DNA from: Dyadobacter sp. SG02
GTDB taxonomy: Bacteria; Bacteroidota; Bacteroidia; Cytophagales; Spirosomataceae
NCBI RefSeq assembly: GCF_900109045.1
Contig: NZ_FNYL01000011.1
Span: 1-64,000 of the forward strand
Length of the DNA stretch: 64,000 bases
Direction: 5' to 3'
Shown: positions 9,181 through 18,400 of the stretch, piece by piece
Position numbering within the stretch: position 1 is the first letter of the stretch
Layout of the letters: each line of letters starts with the position of its first letter
Notes under the pieces: model-generated
Told to the model about the DNA's origin: nothing
Database searches by the model: none
Seen by the model: the letters and a program-made list of their open reading frames with translations, nothing else
Position numbers and translations under genes: made by a program

Positions 9181-9212
9181 TTTCCGGGTCCGGCAAGGAA
9201 TGTGTAAATTTG
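9181..9212 (+). promoter_or_regulatory. Putative promoter of the toxin-antitoxin-like pair
   Basis: TAAATTTG at 9205-9212 is a perfect TAnnTTTG -7 element. TTTC at 9181-9184 sits 20 nt before it as a weak -33 element. The -7 element ends 24 bp before the first ATG of the pair. Confidence 0.45.
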
Positions 9213-9236
9213 CAAAAAATAAAACAACACACGCCC

Positions 9237-9509
9237 ATGAAAACCCCTTCCCAAAACAAATCCGGAAAACGCACAGGTCCTTCACAAGCCGCATCGTATA
9301 TCGAACTTGAAGAAACTAGCGCCCCCCAACTCTGTGAGCCCATCGCACACTACGCACGCCTCGATCCGGCCGCGCACGGGCGCATTATTTGTGAACAGCT
9401 GACGCCCGAAGAAGAAGTGATGGCCAATGATCCCAATGTCAAGCCTTTCGCCCATGTTTCCGACTCAGCGGCCTACGTGAGAAGAATTCGCCGAGATTTC
9501 AGGTGTTAG
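9237..9509 (+). CDS. Putative antitoxin partner of the PIN-domain protein
   Basis: A 90-residue protein. I chose the start MKTPSQNKSG because a nine-codon extension upstream would begin on the promoter -7 element. I do not recognise a known antitoxin DNA-binding fold. The N-terminus is basic and probably disordered, the middle (YIELEETSAPQLCEPI) is acidic, and the C-terminus SDSAAYVRRIRRDFRC could be the toxin-binding tail. The role is inferred from position: it is a small gene with its stop one base before the start of a VapC-like toxin. Confidence 0.55.
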   Translation: MKTPSQNKSGKRTGPSQAASYIELEETSAPQLCEPIAHYARLDPAAHGRIICEQLTPEEEVMANDPNVKPFAHVSDSAAYVRRIRRDFRC

Positions 9510-9510
9510 C

Positions 9511-9891
9511 ATGCTATTACTGGATACCAACATCCTAATCGACTATCTGAGAGGCAGGCAGTCTGCTATTGAATTTATAGACTGTACCGGCAAACCGGGC
9601 TTTGCTGTCAATACGGTCATCGTCCTGGAACTTTACAATGGTTGCCTTAACAGGGCTGAACTGGCAAAAATCCGGCGGTTGCTTAATGGGTTCATGCATT
9701 TCGATCTGAATGAGGCCATTGCAAAAGCCGCCACCCAGATCGGACACTCCTTCGCATTGTCACATTCGGTGACCGCTTCGGATGCACTAATCGCAGCGAC
9801 CGCATTGGTCTACAACCTGGAACTACGAACGGCAAATCTGAAAGATTTCAGAATGATTCCGGGCCTGAAAGTATCAAATGCGCTGCTATAA
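9511..9891 (+). CDS. vapC: VapC-like PIN-domain toxin
   Basis: A 126-residue protein, the usual size of VapC. The PIN acidic residues are visible: Asp5 in LLDTNILIDYL, Glu40 in VLELYNG, Asp91 in TASDALIAATA, and Asn109/Asp112 in RTANLKDF. Family members are Mg-dependent RNases, often acting on tRNA or rRNA and held in check by an antitoxin. It begins one base after the upstream gene ends, the common arrangement for such pairs. No frame damage is seen. Confidence 0.88.
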   Translation: MLLLDTNILIDYLRGRQSAIEFIDCTGKPGFAVNTVIVLELYNGCLNRAELAKIRRLLNGFMHFDLNEAIAKAATQIGHSFALSHSVTASDALIAATALVYNLELRTANLKDFRMIPGLKVSNALL

Positions 9892-10010
9892 CCACATTTT
9901 ACCAATAACAACTCCCGCCGCGTTGACTCTTCCCGACCAAGATTTAGCCGAACATTCCTTTTTTCTGACCCGTTTTTAAACCAATTTTGCGGGAAAATAT
10001 CATTTCATAA

Positions 10011-11150
10011 ATGCTTTCATCCCGAATAGGAATTCTTGGTGGCGGGCAGCTGGGACTTATGCTCCTACAAGCGGCTGTGGACTGGAACCTCGATATTCAT
10101 GTACTCGACCCGGACGCCGAAGCACCGTGCCGGAAAATAGCGCCCCATTTTACACAGGGCTCGCTGCAAGATTTTGACACCGTTTATAACTTCGGTAAGG
10201 ACCTCGATGTCATTACCATTGAAATTGAAAAAGTAAATGTAGAGGCGCTCGAAACGTTGGAAAAAGAAGGCAAAAAAGTATACCCGCAACCTTCGGTGAT
10301 CCGTCAGATACAGGACAAACGCATTCAAAAGCAATTCTACGCAGAAAAACAGCTTCCTACCGCGGAGTTTATACTAACTGAAAACCGCGAGGACGTTGCT
10401 AATTACGTCTCATTCCTCCCCGCATTTCACAAGCTCGGAAAAGATGGCTACGACGGTCGCGGTGTGCAGCGGCTGACATCGGCGGATGACCTCGATAAAG
10501 CATTCGACAAGCCAGGTTTGCTGGAAAAAGCGGTCCCATTCGAAAAAGAGCTGGCCGTGATCGTTGCCCGCAACGCGAACGGCGAAGTCGAAACATTTCC
10601 GACCGTGGAAATGGTATTCCATCCCGAGCATAACCTGGTAGAATACCTTTTTGCACCTGCGGAAATCAGTGAGGAAGTAAACGCCAAAGCGCAGGAAATT
10701 GCCCGCAAAACGGCAGAGGCATTCCAGATTGTGGGATTGCTGGCCGTGGAGTTGTTCCTGACGCCCGAGGGGGAAGTTCTGATCAACGAAGTGGCCCCGC
10801 GCCCGCATAACAGCGGCCACCACACCATCCGCGCGAATGCGACCTCGCAATATGAGCAGCATTGGCGGGCGGTCCTGAACCTGCCGCTGGGCAGCACGCA
10901 CGCTTACGGGCCGTCGGCCATGGTAAACCTGCTGGGCGAAGATGGTTATGAAGGTCCTGCCATTTATGAAGGAATGGAAAAGCTGCTTGCAACGCCGGAG
11001 GTTTTCCCGTTCCTTTATTGGAAAGCGCTCACGAAACCGTTCCGCAAAATGGGCCATATCACGATCATGGATACGGATATCGCTTCGCTCAAAGCAAAAG
11101 TGGATTTCGTGAAGAACAATATCAAAGTAATCAGCCACAAAACGAAGTAA
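10011..11150 (+). CDS. purK: PurK, N5-carboxyaminoimidazole ribonucleotide synthase
   Basis: A 379-residue ATP-grasp enzyme that carboxylates AIR with bicarbonate and ATP to give N5-CAIR in purine synthesis. The N-terminus GILGGGQLGLMLLQAA is the typical nucleotide-fold start. KLGKDGYDGRGVQ is the glycine-rich ATP loop, and NEVAPRPHNSGHHTI is the PurK signature for metal and substrate binding. It is followed after 9 bp by purE, which uses its product. Confidence 0.96.
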   Translation: MLSSRIGILGGGQLGLMLLQAAVDWNLDIHVLDPDAEAPCRKIAPHFTQGSLQDFDTVYNFGKDLDVITIEIEKVNVEALETLEKEGKKVYPQPSVIRQIQDKRIQKQFYAEKQLPTAEFILTENREDVANYVSFLPAFHKLGKDGYDGRGVQRLTSADDLDKAFDKPGLLEKAVPFEKELAVIVARNANGEVETFPTVEMVFHPEHNLVEYLFAPAEISEEVNAKAQEIARKTAEAFQIVGLLAVELFLTPEGEVLINEVAPRPHNSGHHTIRANATSQYEQHWRAVLNLPLGSTHAYGPSAMVNLLGEDGYEGPAIYEGMEKLLATPEVFPFLYWKALTKPFRKMGHITIMDTDIASLKAKVDFVKNNIKVISHKTK

Positions 11151-11159
11151 AATATACCA

Positions 11160-11651
11160 ATGGTAGGGATTATCATGGGCAGCCTTTCTGACAGAAAGGT
11201 AATGCAACTGGCCGCAGACGCATTGACGGAACTGGGCGTTTCTTATGAAATGGAAATCGTGTCGGCACACCGCACGCCCGAGCGTATGCTCGAATACGCA
11301 GCATCGGCGCGCAGCCGCGGGTTGCAGGTGATCATCGCAGGCGCAGGCGGAGCAGCGCATTTGCCCGGTATGGTGGCTTCACTGACGTCGCTTCCGGTGA
11401 TCGGGGTGCCGGTGCTGTCCAGTAATTCGATAGACGGCTGGGATTCGGTGCTTTCGATCCTGCAAATGCCTGCGGGCGTACCCGTTGCGACGGTAGCGCT
11501 GGATGGTGCCCGGAACGCCGGAATCCTCGCTGCGCAGATCATCGGAGCGAGCGACGCGGAGGTTGCAAAAAGGCTCGATGCATTCAAAGAAAGCCTGAAA
11601 GAGAAAGTTGCGGTGATGAACGAGGAATTGAAAAATCAACTTGGAAACTAG
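11160..11651 (+). CDS. purE: PurE, N5-CAIR mutase
   Basis: A 163-residue class I PurE that converts N5-CAIR to CAIR. GIIMGSLSDRKVM is the phosphate-binding N-terminus, VSAHRTPERM contains the catalytic His, and GAGGAAHLPGMVAS is the conserved loop. The 9-bp spacing from purK indicates one transcript and matched enzyme supply. Confidence 0.96.
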   Translation: MVGIIMGSLSDRKVMQLAADALTELGVSYEMEIVSAHRTPERMLEYAASARSRGLQVIIAGAGGAAHLPGMVASLTSLPVIGVPVLSSNSIDGWDSVLSILQMPAGVPVATVALDGARNAGILAAQIIGASDAEVAKRLDAFKESLKEKVAVMNEELKNQLGN

Positions 11652-11710
11652 GTTGTCTTTAGTATTTTCGTAGAAAATTAACTCCACTAAAAATAGAATC
11701 CGGCCAGGCT

Positions 11711-12340
11711 ATGGAAGAGGAATTCCCGAAAAAAAGAAATATCCGTCCCACTGAAAAGTCGAATCTTCCTATTGTTACATTGCTCGTGTTGGTGTTGCTC
11801 GTACTTGCAATGCTTTACGTAGGCTACGAATATATTTCCGATAGTTCTTCCAGCTCCGAAGAGCTCACTTCGGTAGTCGTCGATTCGACGCTCGAAGAAA
11901 CTGCCGCCGAGCCCGTAAGCGATGAACCGGCACCAACCGAGGAACCGGTCGAAAAGCCAAAGCCTGAACCGGTTAAAGAAAAAACGGAAGAACCGAAAAA
12001 AGAAGAGAAACCTTCCATTTCGGCTTCGTCTATCGGTGGAGAACAAATAACGCATACCGTTCAAAGCGGCGAGACGTTTTCGAGCATTGCGTCGCGCTAT
12101 AACCTGAAAACCGAAACCCTGCAAGGCCTGAATGCCTCGGTTCCCGATGTAAAAGCAGGTGTTACCAAGCTGAAAGTGCAGGTTAAGGCTGTCCATACCG
12201 TAGGTCCCGGCGACGTACTTCGCGTAGTGGCAAGCAAATATGGCATTACCAAAGAAGCGTTGATGAAAGCCAACGGCAAATCCCGTGACTTCTCCGAAAG
12301 GGGCGAAAAGCTGATCATCCCTTTTCCTGACAAGAAATAG
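11711..12340 (+). CDS. Membrane-anchored protein with two LysM domains
   Basis: A 209-residue protein. A basic cytoplasmic start is followed by one membrane helix (about 20-42), then a Ser/Glu/Pro/Lys-rich linker (about 48-110), then two LysM repeats: THTVQSGETFSSIASRYNL (about 117-160) and VHTVGPGDVLRVVASKYGI (about 163-207). LysM binds the glycan strands of peptidoglycan, so the protein probably tethers the inner membrane to the wall through a flexible arm. No catalytic domain is present. A bidirectional terminator closes the gene. Confidence 0.88.
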   Translation: MEEEFPKKRNIRPTEKSNLPIVTLLVLVLLVLAMLYVGYEYISDSSSSSEELTSVVVDSTLEETAAEPVSDEPAPTEEPVEKPKPEPVKEKTEEPKKEEKPSISASSIGGEQITHTVQSGETFSSIASRYNLKTETLQGLNASVPDVKAGVTKLKVQVKAVHTVGPGDVLRVVASKYGITKEALMKANGKSRDFSERGEKLIIPFPDKK

Positions 12341-12358
12341 ATTTCGATATCTTATAAA

Positions 12359-12399
12359 GCAAAGAATCCCGGAGCTGACCGCCCCGGGATTTTCTTTGC
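12359..12399. terminator. Bidirectional terminator after the LysM gene
   Basis: GCAAAGAATCCCGG at the left and CCGGGATT plus CTTTGC at the right form a nearly continuous stem around a short loop. It lies between convergent genes. Confidence 0.85.
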
Positions 12400-12421
12400 A
12401 CTGAATTGAAGGGTTTAATGC

Positions 12422-15328
12422 TTAATTGTTGAAACCCCGGCCTCCGCCCTGTCCGCGGTCGCCGCCCATTCCGCCGCCGCGCGGGAAGCCCGCTCCGCCG
12501 TCGAAATCACGTCTTCTGTATCCGTCGCCATTGTTGGAAGGCATTTTGCCGAAGTTTCTCAAAGTGTATGTGAATGTGAGCATAGCGTATTGTGTGAGCA
12601 CGCGGTTCGTGACGTCTTGCACGTATGTTTCGGTCACGTTGCGGGTAATGCTGTTGTTTTGTTTCAAAATATCGAAAACAGTCAGTTTAAGCTCGCCTGC
12701 ATTGTTTTTCAGGAACTTCTTGCCGACACTGGCATTCCAGAGCGTAAAATTCTGGTTGAAACCAGCGCCCAAACCGCGGTACGACTGATTATTGATATCG
12801 CTTTGGAATACAAATCCTTTGCCGAATATCCAGTTCACGCGGCCGGTAATGCCCTGTGTATAGTAATTGTTGTTCAAATTGGGCTGGATACTGTTCCGAA
12901 CCACATTGTAATTGCCTGAATAAGAGACTGTAAAATCGAGTTTGTCGCTGATATTGCTACTCACCACAAGCCCCTGGGAAATTGCGTAGGTATTGGAATA
13001 ATTGGGCACGTTGTTGATCATCCCCGGCGACCGTACATAGTTGAAGCCCGTGCTGAGGTTCAGGTTCAATTTCAAGGGCGCGATCGGCTTTCCGTAAGCG
13101 AAGAGCGAGCGTGCATTCCAGCTACCGTCCACGTTGATCGGCGCGGTGAATTTGGCACCTCTTTCGAGGAACAGACCATTCGGTAATGTCTCCGGTTGCT
13201 GTGCGATGTAGGTCGAATTCACGATCGCATTGTTGGTTTGCGTCACAAAAATCATCGCATTCAGGCTGTAAGGCCGTTTCGCGCCGGCAAGTGAATAGCG
13301 CACGTTGATCATATTACGGTACTCCTGTTTCAGATCGGGGTTACCTGCCGTAAGCGACAACGGGTTACTGTTATCGACGACATTCTGCAATTGGGAAATC
13401 GACGGCTGGTTGGTCGAACTCCGGAAGAATGCCCGGAATTGCGCACCTTCTTTCGAACGGTAGTTCACCATGAAATTGGGGAGAATATTGGTAAACGACT
13501 GGTCGACTTTGTTGTTAATCGGCGCCAATTGCTGGCTGTACAGACCGGTATTTTGAAAATCGAGACCCAGGTTGGCCGACCAGCTGTTTTTGCGGTAGCG
13601 GTAACCCAAACCCGCGCGGTTGGTAATGTAGCGGTTGTCAAAATTGTTGGTCAGCAGTGAATCCAGGTCCGAATAGGTGCCATCGTCATAGCTCATATTG
13701 TAAGTATCCTTACTTGAATTGCTGTTCTGTACCGTCAAACCATAGTTGAACTGCAACTGGCCGGTCGTGCTGATTGGCTCGGTATAGACGAAGTTTCCGC
13801 CCAATGTGATACCATCCGAATGCGTAAAACTGCGCTGGTCGATCGTGTCGCCTCTCATCATCGTGTCGCCCAGCGCGAGGTTATCGAAATAGGTATTTCT
13901 CGAATACAGGTCGCGGCGACCGTTTTTATCGTTGATCTGCGTGTTCAAATTAAATGAAACGGTGCGTCCCTTTTTCTCGAATGCGTGACGGAACAAAATG
14001 TCGTTCGAAAAGTTGTAACCCTTGTTGGAATTGCCCTGGCTGTTGTCGGAGCTGTTGACATTACTTCCATCGGAAGCCAATGTGGTCAATCCGGCTTTCA
14101 CACTACCGGAATGATTATCCTGGAAACTCAATCGCGGCGTGATGATCAGCGAGTTTTTAGGGTCGATGTTATATTCAATGCGAAAGTTCAGGCGATGATT
14201 GGAGTTGGTTGTATTCGTCCGGCTGTTTTCTTTGTACAACTGGTCTCCGGCGCCTCCTTGCAGAAAATACTGTTGTGAAAGGCCCTGCACGTTGCTGTTG
14301 CTGGTTCTGTTGAAAAAATAGCTACCGCTGACGTCGAGCTTTTTGCCGATTTTATTGGAATAGTTTAAACCAAATGAATTGGTACCCGTAATCCCGCTCT
14401 GGTTGCCCACGAGGAAGTTGCCCGCAGAGCCACCTCCGCCACGGTTTCCGCCTCCCCCACCCGAAACGCCCAGTAAATCCTGGCTGGAAAAGTTCTGGTT
14501 ATTGATATTGTTGCTCAGTCCAATCACGGATATACGCTGGTTTCCTTTGAAAAAACTCACGTTCCCACCAGCCTGATAACGGTCATCAAGGCCGTACCCT
14601 GCGAAAATTTTTCCAAACTGCCCCATCCGCTTGTCGGCCTTAGTGACGATATTGATCGTTTTCTGCGCATTACCATCGTCAAAACCAGTGAATTGGGCCT
14701 GGTCGCTCAGCTTGTCGAACACTTCGATTTTATCTACTACTTCCGCGGGAAGGTTTTTGAGGGTCAACGCAGCATCGTCGCCGAAGAAAGGCTTTCCATC
14801 CACCAAAACTCTGTTAACCGTCTCGCCATGAGCAGTTACCGTTCCGTTCGTCACGGTAATGCCGGGCATTTTCTGGATCAGGTCTTCGGTGGTAGCGTCC
14901 GGATTGGTTTTGAATGCAGCCGCATTGAATTGCGTCGTATCACCCTTCTGTTCCATGGCGGTCACCTGACCCACCACTTTCACCTCTTTCAGGTTGGCTA
15001 CGGCTTCCGTGAGGGTAATGGTTCCGAGATTTTCAATGTCTTTGGTAACCGTTACTGTACGGGAGAAATCTTTGTAACTCAAATAGGAGACCTTGACAAG
15101 GTACGAAACCTGCTTCGACAGGCCCGTAAAAGTGAACTTGCCGTTCACATCCGTCGTCACGTATTCCGGTTTGGAGTCGGGGGTATTTCGGCTTACGGCC
15201 ACATAGGCGCCTACCACCGCTTCCCGGCTCACACTGTCGACAACGCTACCGGTAATTTGTGCATTTTGTGCGAAGGCCGGGGCGGCGAAACCGGCTAGCA
15301 GGAGGACGAAGAATGTAAATCTGTTCAT
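12422..15328 (-). CDS. Outer-membrane beta-barrel protein with CarboxypepD_reg-like domain
   Basis: A 968-residue protein counted from the ATG giving MNRFTFFVLLLAG. The signal peptide ends PAFAQ. An N-terminal carboxypeptidase-regulatory-like beta sandwich (about 22-110, ITGSVVDSVSREAVVGAYV) is followed by a TonB-receptor-like plug (DLIQKMPGITV, VNRVLVDGKPFFGDD) and a long beta-barrel typical of the outer membrane beta-barrel family of Bacteroidota. The C-terminus is a Gly/Arg-rich tail (GGGMGGDRGQGGGRG), and another Gly-rich loop lies near residue 300. The family is TonB-receptor-related; the substrate is unknown. No SusD partner is adjacent. A remarkable inverted repeat lies directly before the start (15332-15406). 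Confidence 0.88.
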   Translation of the reverse strand: MNRFTFFVLLLAGFAAPAFAQNAQITGSVVDSVSREAVVGAYVAVSRNTPDSKPEYVTTDVNGKFTFTGLSKQVSYLVKVSYLSYKDFSRTVTVTKDIENLGTITLTEAVANLKEVKVVGQVTAMEQKGDTTQFNAAAFKTNPDATTEDLIQKMPGITVTNGTVTAHGETVNRVLVDGKPFFGDDAALTLKNLPAEVVDKIEVFDKLSDQAQFTGFDDGNAQKTINIVTKADKRMGQFGKIFAGYGLDDRYQAGGNVSFFKGNQRISVIGLSNNINNQNFSSQDLLGVSGGGGGNRGGGGSAGNFLVGNQSGITGTNSFGLNYSNKIGKKLDVSGSYFFNRTSNSNVQGLSQQYFLQGGAGDQLYKENSRTNTTNSNHRLNFRIEYNIDPKNSLIITPRLSFQDNHSGSVKAGLTTLASDGSNVNSSDNSQGNSNKGYNFSNDILFRHAFEKKGRTVSFNLNTQINDKNGRRDLYSRNTYFDNLALGDTMMRGDTIDQRSFTHSDGITLGGNFVYTEPISTTGQLQFNYGLTVQNSNSSKDTYNMSYDDGTYSDLDSLLTNNFDNRYITNRAGLGYRYRKNSWSANLGLDFQNTGLYSQQLAPINNKVDQSFTNILPNFMVNYRSKEGAQFRAFFRSSTNQPSISQLQNVVDNSNPLSLTAGNPDLKQEYRNMINVRYSLAGAKRPYSLNAMIFVTQTNNAIVNSTYIAQQPETLPNGLFLERGAKFTAPINVDGSWNARSLFAYGKPIAPLKLNLNLSTGFNYVRSPGMINNVPNYSNTYAISQGLVVSSNISDKLDFTVSYSGNYNVVRNSIQPNLNNNYYTQGITGRVNWIFGKGFVFQSDINNQSYRGLGAGFNQNFTLWNASVGKKFLKNNAGELKLTVFDILKQNNSITRNVTETYVQDVTNRVLTQYAMLTFTYTLRNFGKMPSNNGDGYRRRDFDGGAGFPRGGGMGGDRGQGGGRGFNN

Positions 15329-15331
15329 GAC

Positions 15332-15406
15332 TTGTAAAGGTTTATTGCTGGTTAGAGCTCCCTTTGGTAACAAAGTTTAATGCTCCCTCGCAATAAACCT
15401 TTACAA
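15332..15406. repeat. 17-bp perfect inverted repeat in the leader of the barrel gene
   Basis: TTGTAAAGGTTTATTGC (15332-15348) and GCAATAAACCTTTACAA (15390-15406) are perfect complements, 41 bp apart. Between them lie a smaller stem CTTTG/CAAAG and two direct copies of GCTCCCT. One arm ends three bases before the start codon of the minus-strand barrel gene. If transcribed, the leader would fold into a long hairpin next to the start; if the promoter lies inside (TTAAACTTTG reads there on the minus strand), the arms would be operator half-sites. Confidence 0.8.
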
Positions 15407-15499
15407 TCGACAGTATCGGATATTTTAACAGACCAACAGCCCGTTTTTACCGACGAAAAGGAATTGGCCCCAAGCCGTCGGCGATCAGTTATCATGCCA

Positions 15500-18400
15500 C
15501 TATTTCAACCATTCTCCCAACAAGCCCTTGTAGCTCGCCAGGAATCTTTCATAAGCTTTTTCCAATGCCGGAAGCGCCTCCGCGAGCGTGCTCGTATCGT
15601 CCGATTTGAGCCGCCATTCGGCATCCCGCGCAATCTCGGCGACCTGCGAAACGCCTACCGTGCCACCGCTTCCCTTCAAAGTATGCAGGTTACTCTTTAC
15701 TGTTTTAATATCACCACTTTGGTAAGCCTCCAATGCACCGGCCACCAGTTCGTTGGATTCGCCCACAAAATCCTCGAACACCGACCAAACGAGATCCGCA
15801 CCGCCAATACCCGCGAGCTGATCGATAATTTCTTTGTCGAGCACCGGTACCATCGCCTCCTGCGCGATCTCCTTCTGCTTTTGTTCGAGTTTGCGATTTT
15901 CGATATTGCCCATCAACTCCTTCACCTTCTGCACGAGCGTCTGCGCGCGTATGGGCTTGGCAATGTAGTCGTCCATTCCCTGGCTCATAAACCGGTCGCG
16001 GTCCTCCTTCATCGAATAGGCGGTCATCGCGACGATCGGCGGCAGGCCTTTGGAAAACCGCTTTTTTAGCTCCTGGGTCGTTTCCACACCATCCATATCG
16101 GGCATTTGAATGTCCATGAAGATAATGTCGTAACCTTTTCCATCGGAGTGGTACCTCTTTTCCACCATTTCAATGGCCTTGAAACCACTTTCCGCCATAT
16201 CGGTTTCGCAACCGGATTTTTTGAGGATTTCATTCGCGACTTTCCGGTTCACAGCATTATCGTCCACAAGCAGGATCAGCGGATGGTAATCGGTAAACAG
16301 GTCCTCAATCGGCGTGTCCTCCTGCTGGGCAATCGTGCTTACCTGTGCAATGGACGTTTCCTTTGTTTCAAATGTAAACCAGAATGTACTCCCCTCCCCG
16401 AGCGTCGATTCTACCCCTATTTCCCCGTTCATCAATGCGCAGAGCTGTTTGGAAATAGCCAGACCAAGGCCTGTTCCGCCAAACGACTTCCGGGACGAGT
16501 TATCGAGTTGGGTAAATGAGGTAAACAGAATCTGTTTGTCGGTGGCGCTGATCCCGATCCCGGAATCCTGCACGTCTACTTTGATTTTATGAAATAGCCC
16601 CTCTTTCTTCTCCAATGCCAGGAATACCTTCACCGATCCATTCTCGGTGAATTTCAGCGCATTGGACGTCAGATTGGACATAATTTGCAACAAGCGCGTC
16701 TGATCGGCGATAATGAATTTCGGGATATCGGGTCCGATGTGGTACGTAAGGGTATTGCCTTTGCTTTTCGCAGTTTGCCCGAAAAGTGAAACCAGTTTGA
16801 GCAGCAATTCCTCGACGGCGATCGGCGCCTCGTGAAGCTCCATTTTACCCGCCTCGATTTTCGAAAGGTCGAGAATGTCGTTCAGGATATTCAGCAGTGT
16901 TTCCGACGACCGTTTGATCGTCAGTACATAATCTTTTTGCTCGGTATTCAGCGGCGTTTCGCCCAGCAAGTCGATCATCCCGATCACCCCGTTCATTGGC
17001 GTACGGATCTCGTGGCTCATGTTGGCCAAAAATCCTTCCTTCACCTTCAATGAGCGTTCGGCGTGTTCCTTGGCTTTCAGTAATTCGAGTTCGTTGCGTT
17101 TCAGCTCGGTAATGTCGCGTGCGAGCACGGCGACCTCGGTTGGTTTACCTTTGTCGTTGGTAAACATCAGCATATTGATCATAAACTGGCGCTCCGTGCC
17201 GTCTTTGCGGTACATCGTAATTTCGAAATTCCGCAGACTTTTCGTCTTCCGAAGCCGGATCAATGCCGAGTGAATGCGCTTTTTGTCGGCAAAAAATTCG
17301 GTAATCTTGTGCCCGATCACCTCCTCCGGCAAGTATCCGAGCCGTTTCAGCACCGACTGGCTGATCATCGTAATCTCGCCCATTCGGTTGATACGGCAAT
17401 AAATGTCCTGCAAGTTTTCAAAAATACCCCTGAAAAGCTCCTCGCTGTGCCTTAGCGAAAGCTCGGCTTCCTTCCGGCGCGTAATGTCGCGCGCTATACC
17501 CGATACCTCCTCGATCACGCCGTCGGCATAATGGATCGGGTTCAGATAAAATTCCAGCCACATTTCACCGGCATCTTTACGGTCGATCTTGAATTCGAAA
17601 TACTGCGGTTCGCCACGCAATGCCTGGCGATACTTGGTTTCGAGCGTCCGTCGGTTGCTGTTACCGACCATCCGCCATCCGAACTTCTCCGCGCTGGATT
17701 GCAGCGAAGGCCGCACACCCAGTTGATTATGAATCAGATCCGCGTAATTCCGGTTAAATGAGGTGAGTTGCAGCGATTTGTTCACCGACCATATTAAATG
17801 CGAGCTGCTATCGAAAATCGCATTCAATCGCGCCAGGTATTTACTCAGCTCCTCCTCGCTCTGCTTCCGCGCAATCGCCATCGCCACCTGGCCGGAAATA
17901 AATTCCAACAGTTCCAGATCGCGGGTATCGAACATATTGGGATCATCATAGGATTTCACCCCGATAATCCCCGTCACCCGGTCGCCTATACGCAGGGGCA
18001 CGCACAGGAGCACCTTGGGCGTGACGCCGTACAGATACAAACTGTTCGTTTTAGCCAGCTTTTCAATGTCTGTGTCGGAAAGGAACAGCGGCTTGTTGGA
18101 CGCGATCGCATATTCGGTCAGGCCATTGCCCAGCTTCCGTTTGGTAAACCGGACATTACCTTTGAAATACTGATCTACATAATAGGGAAAGTAAATGTAG
18201 CTTTTGCTGGGGTCGTACAGCGCAATGAAAAAATTCCGGACGTCGATGATCTTGCCCAGTTCGTCATGAATACCATGGTAAAATTCTTCCAGGTTTTGGG
18301 TATTGACCGTCCAGTTAGCAATGCTATAATAAAGGCTCTGCGCTTTCTCAGCCCTTATTTTTTCTGTAAAATCATTTAAAATACAGCGGAACGCGGTCGG

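Noticed and set aside
10410..11360. A 316-codon minus-strand open frame opposite purK-purE
   Set aside because: Antisense to two certain purine genes and without recognisable protein features.
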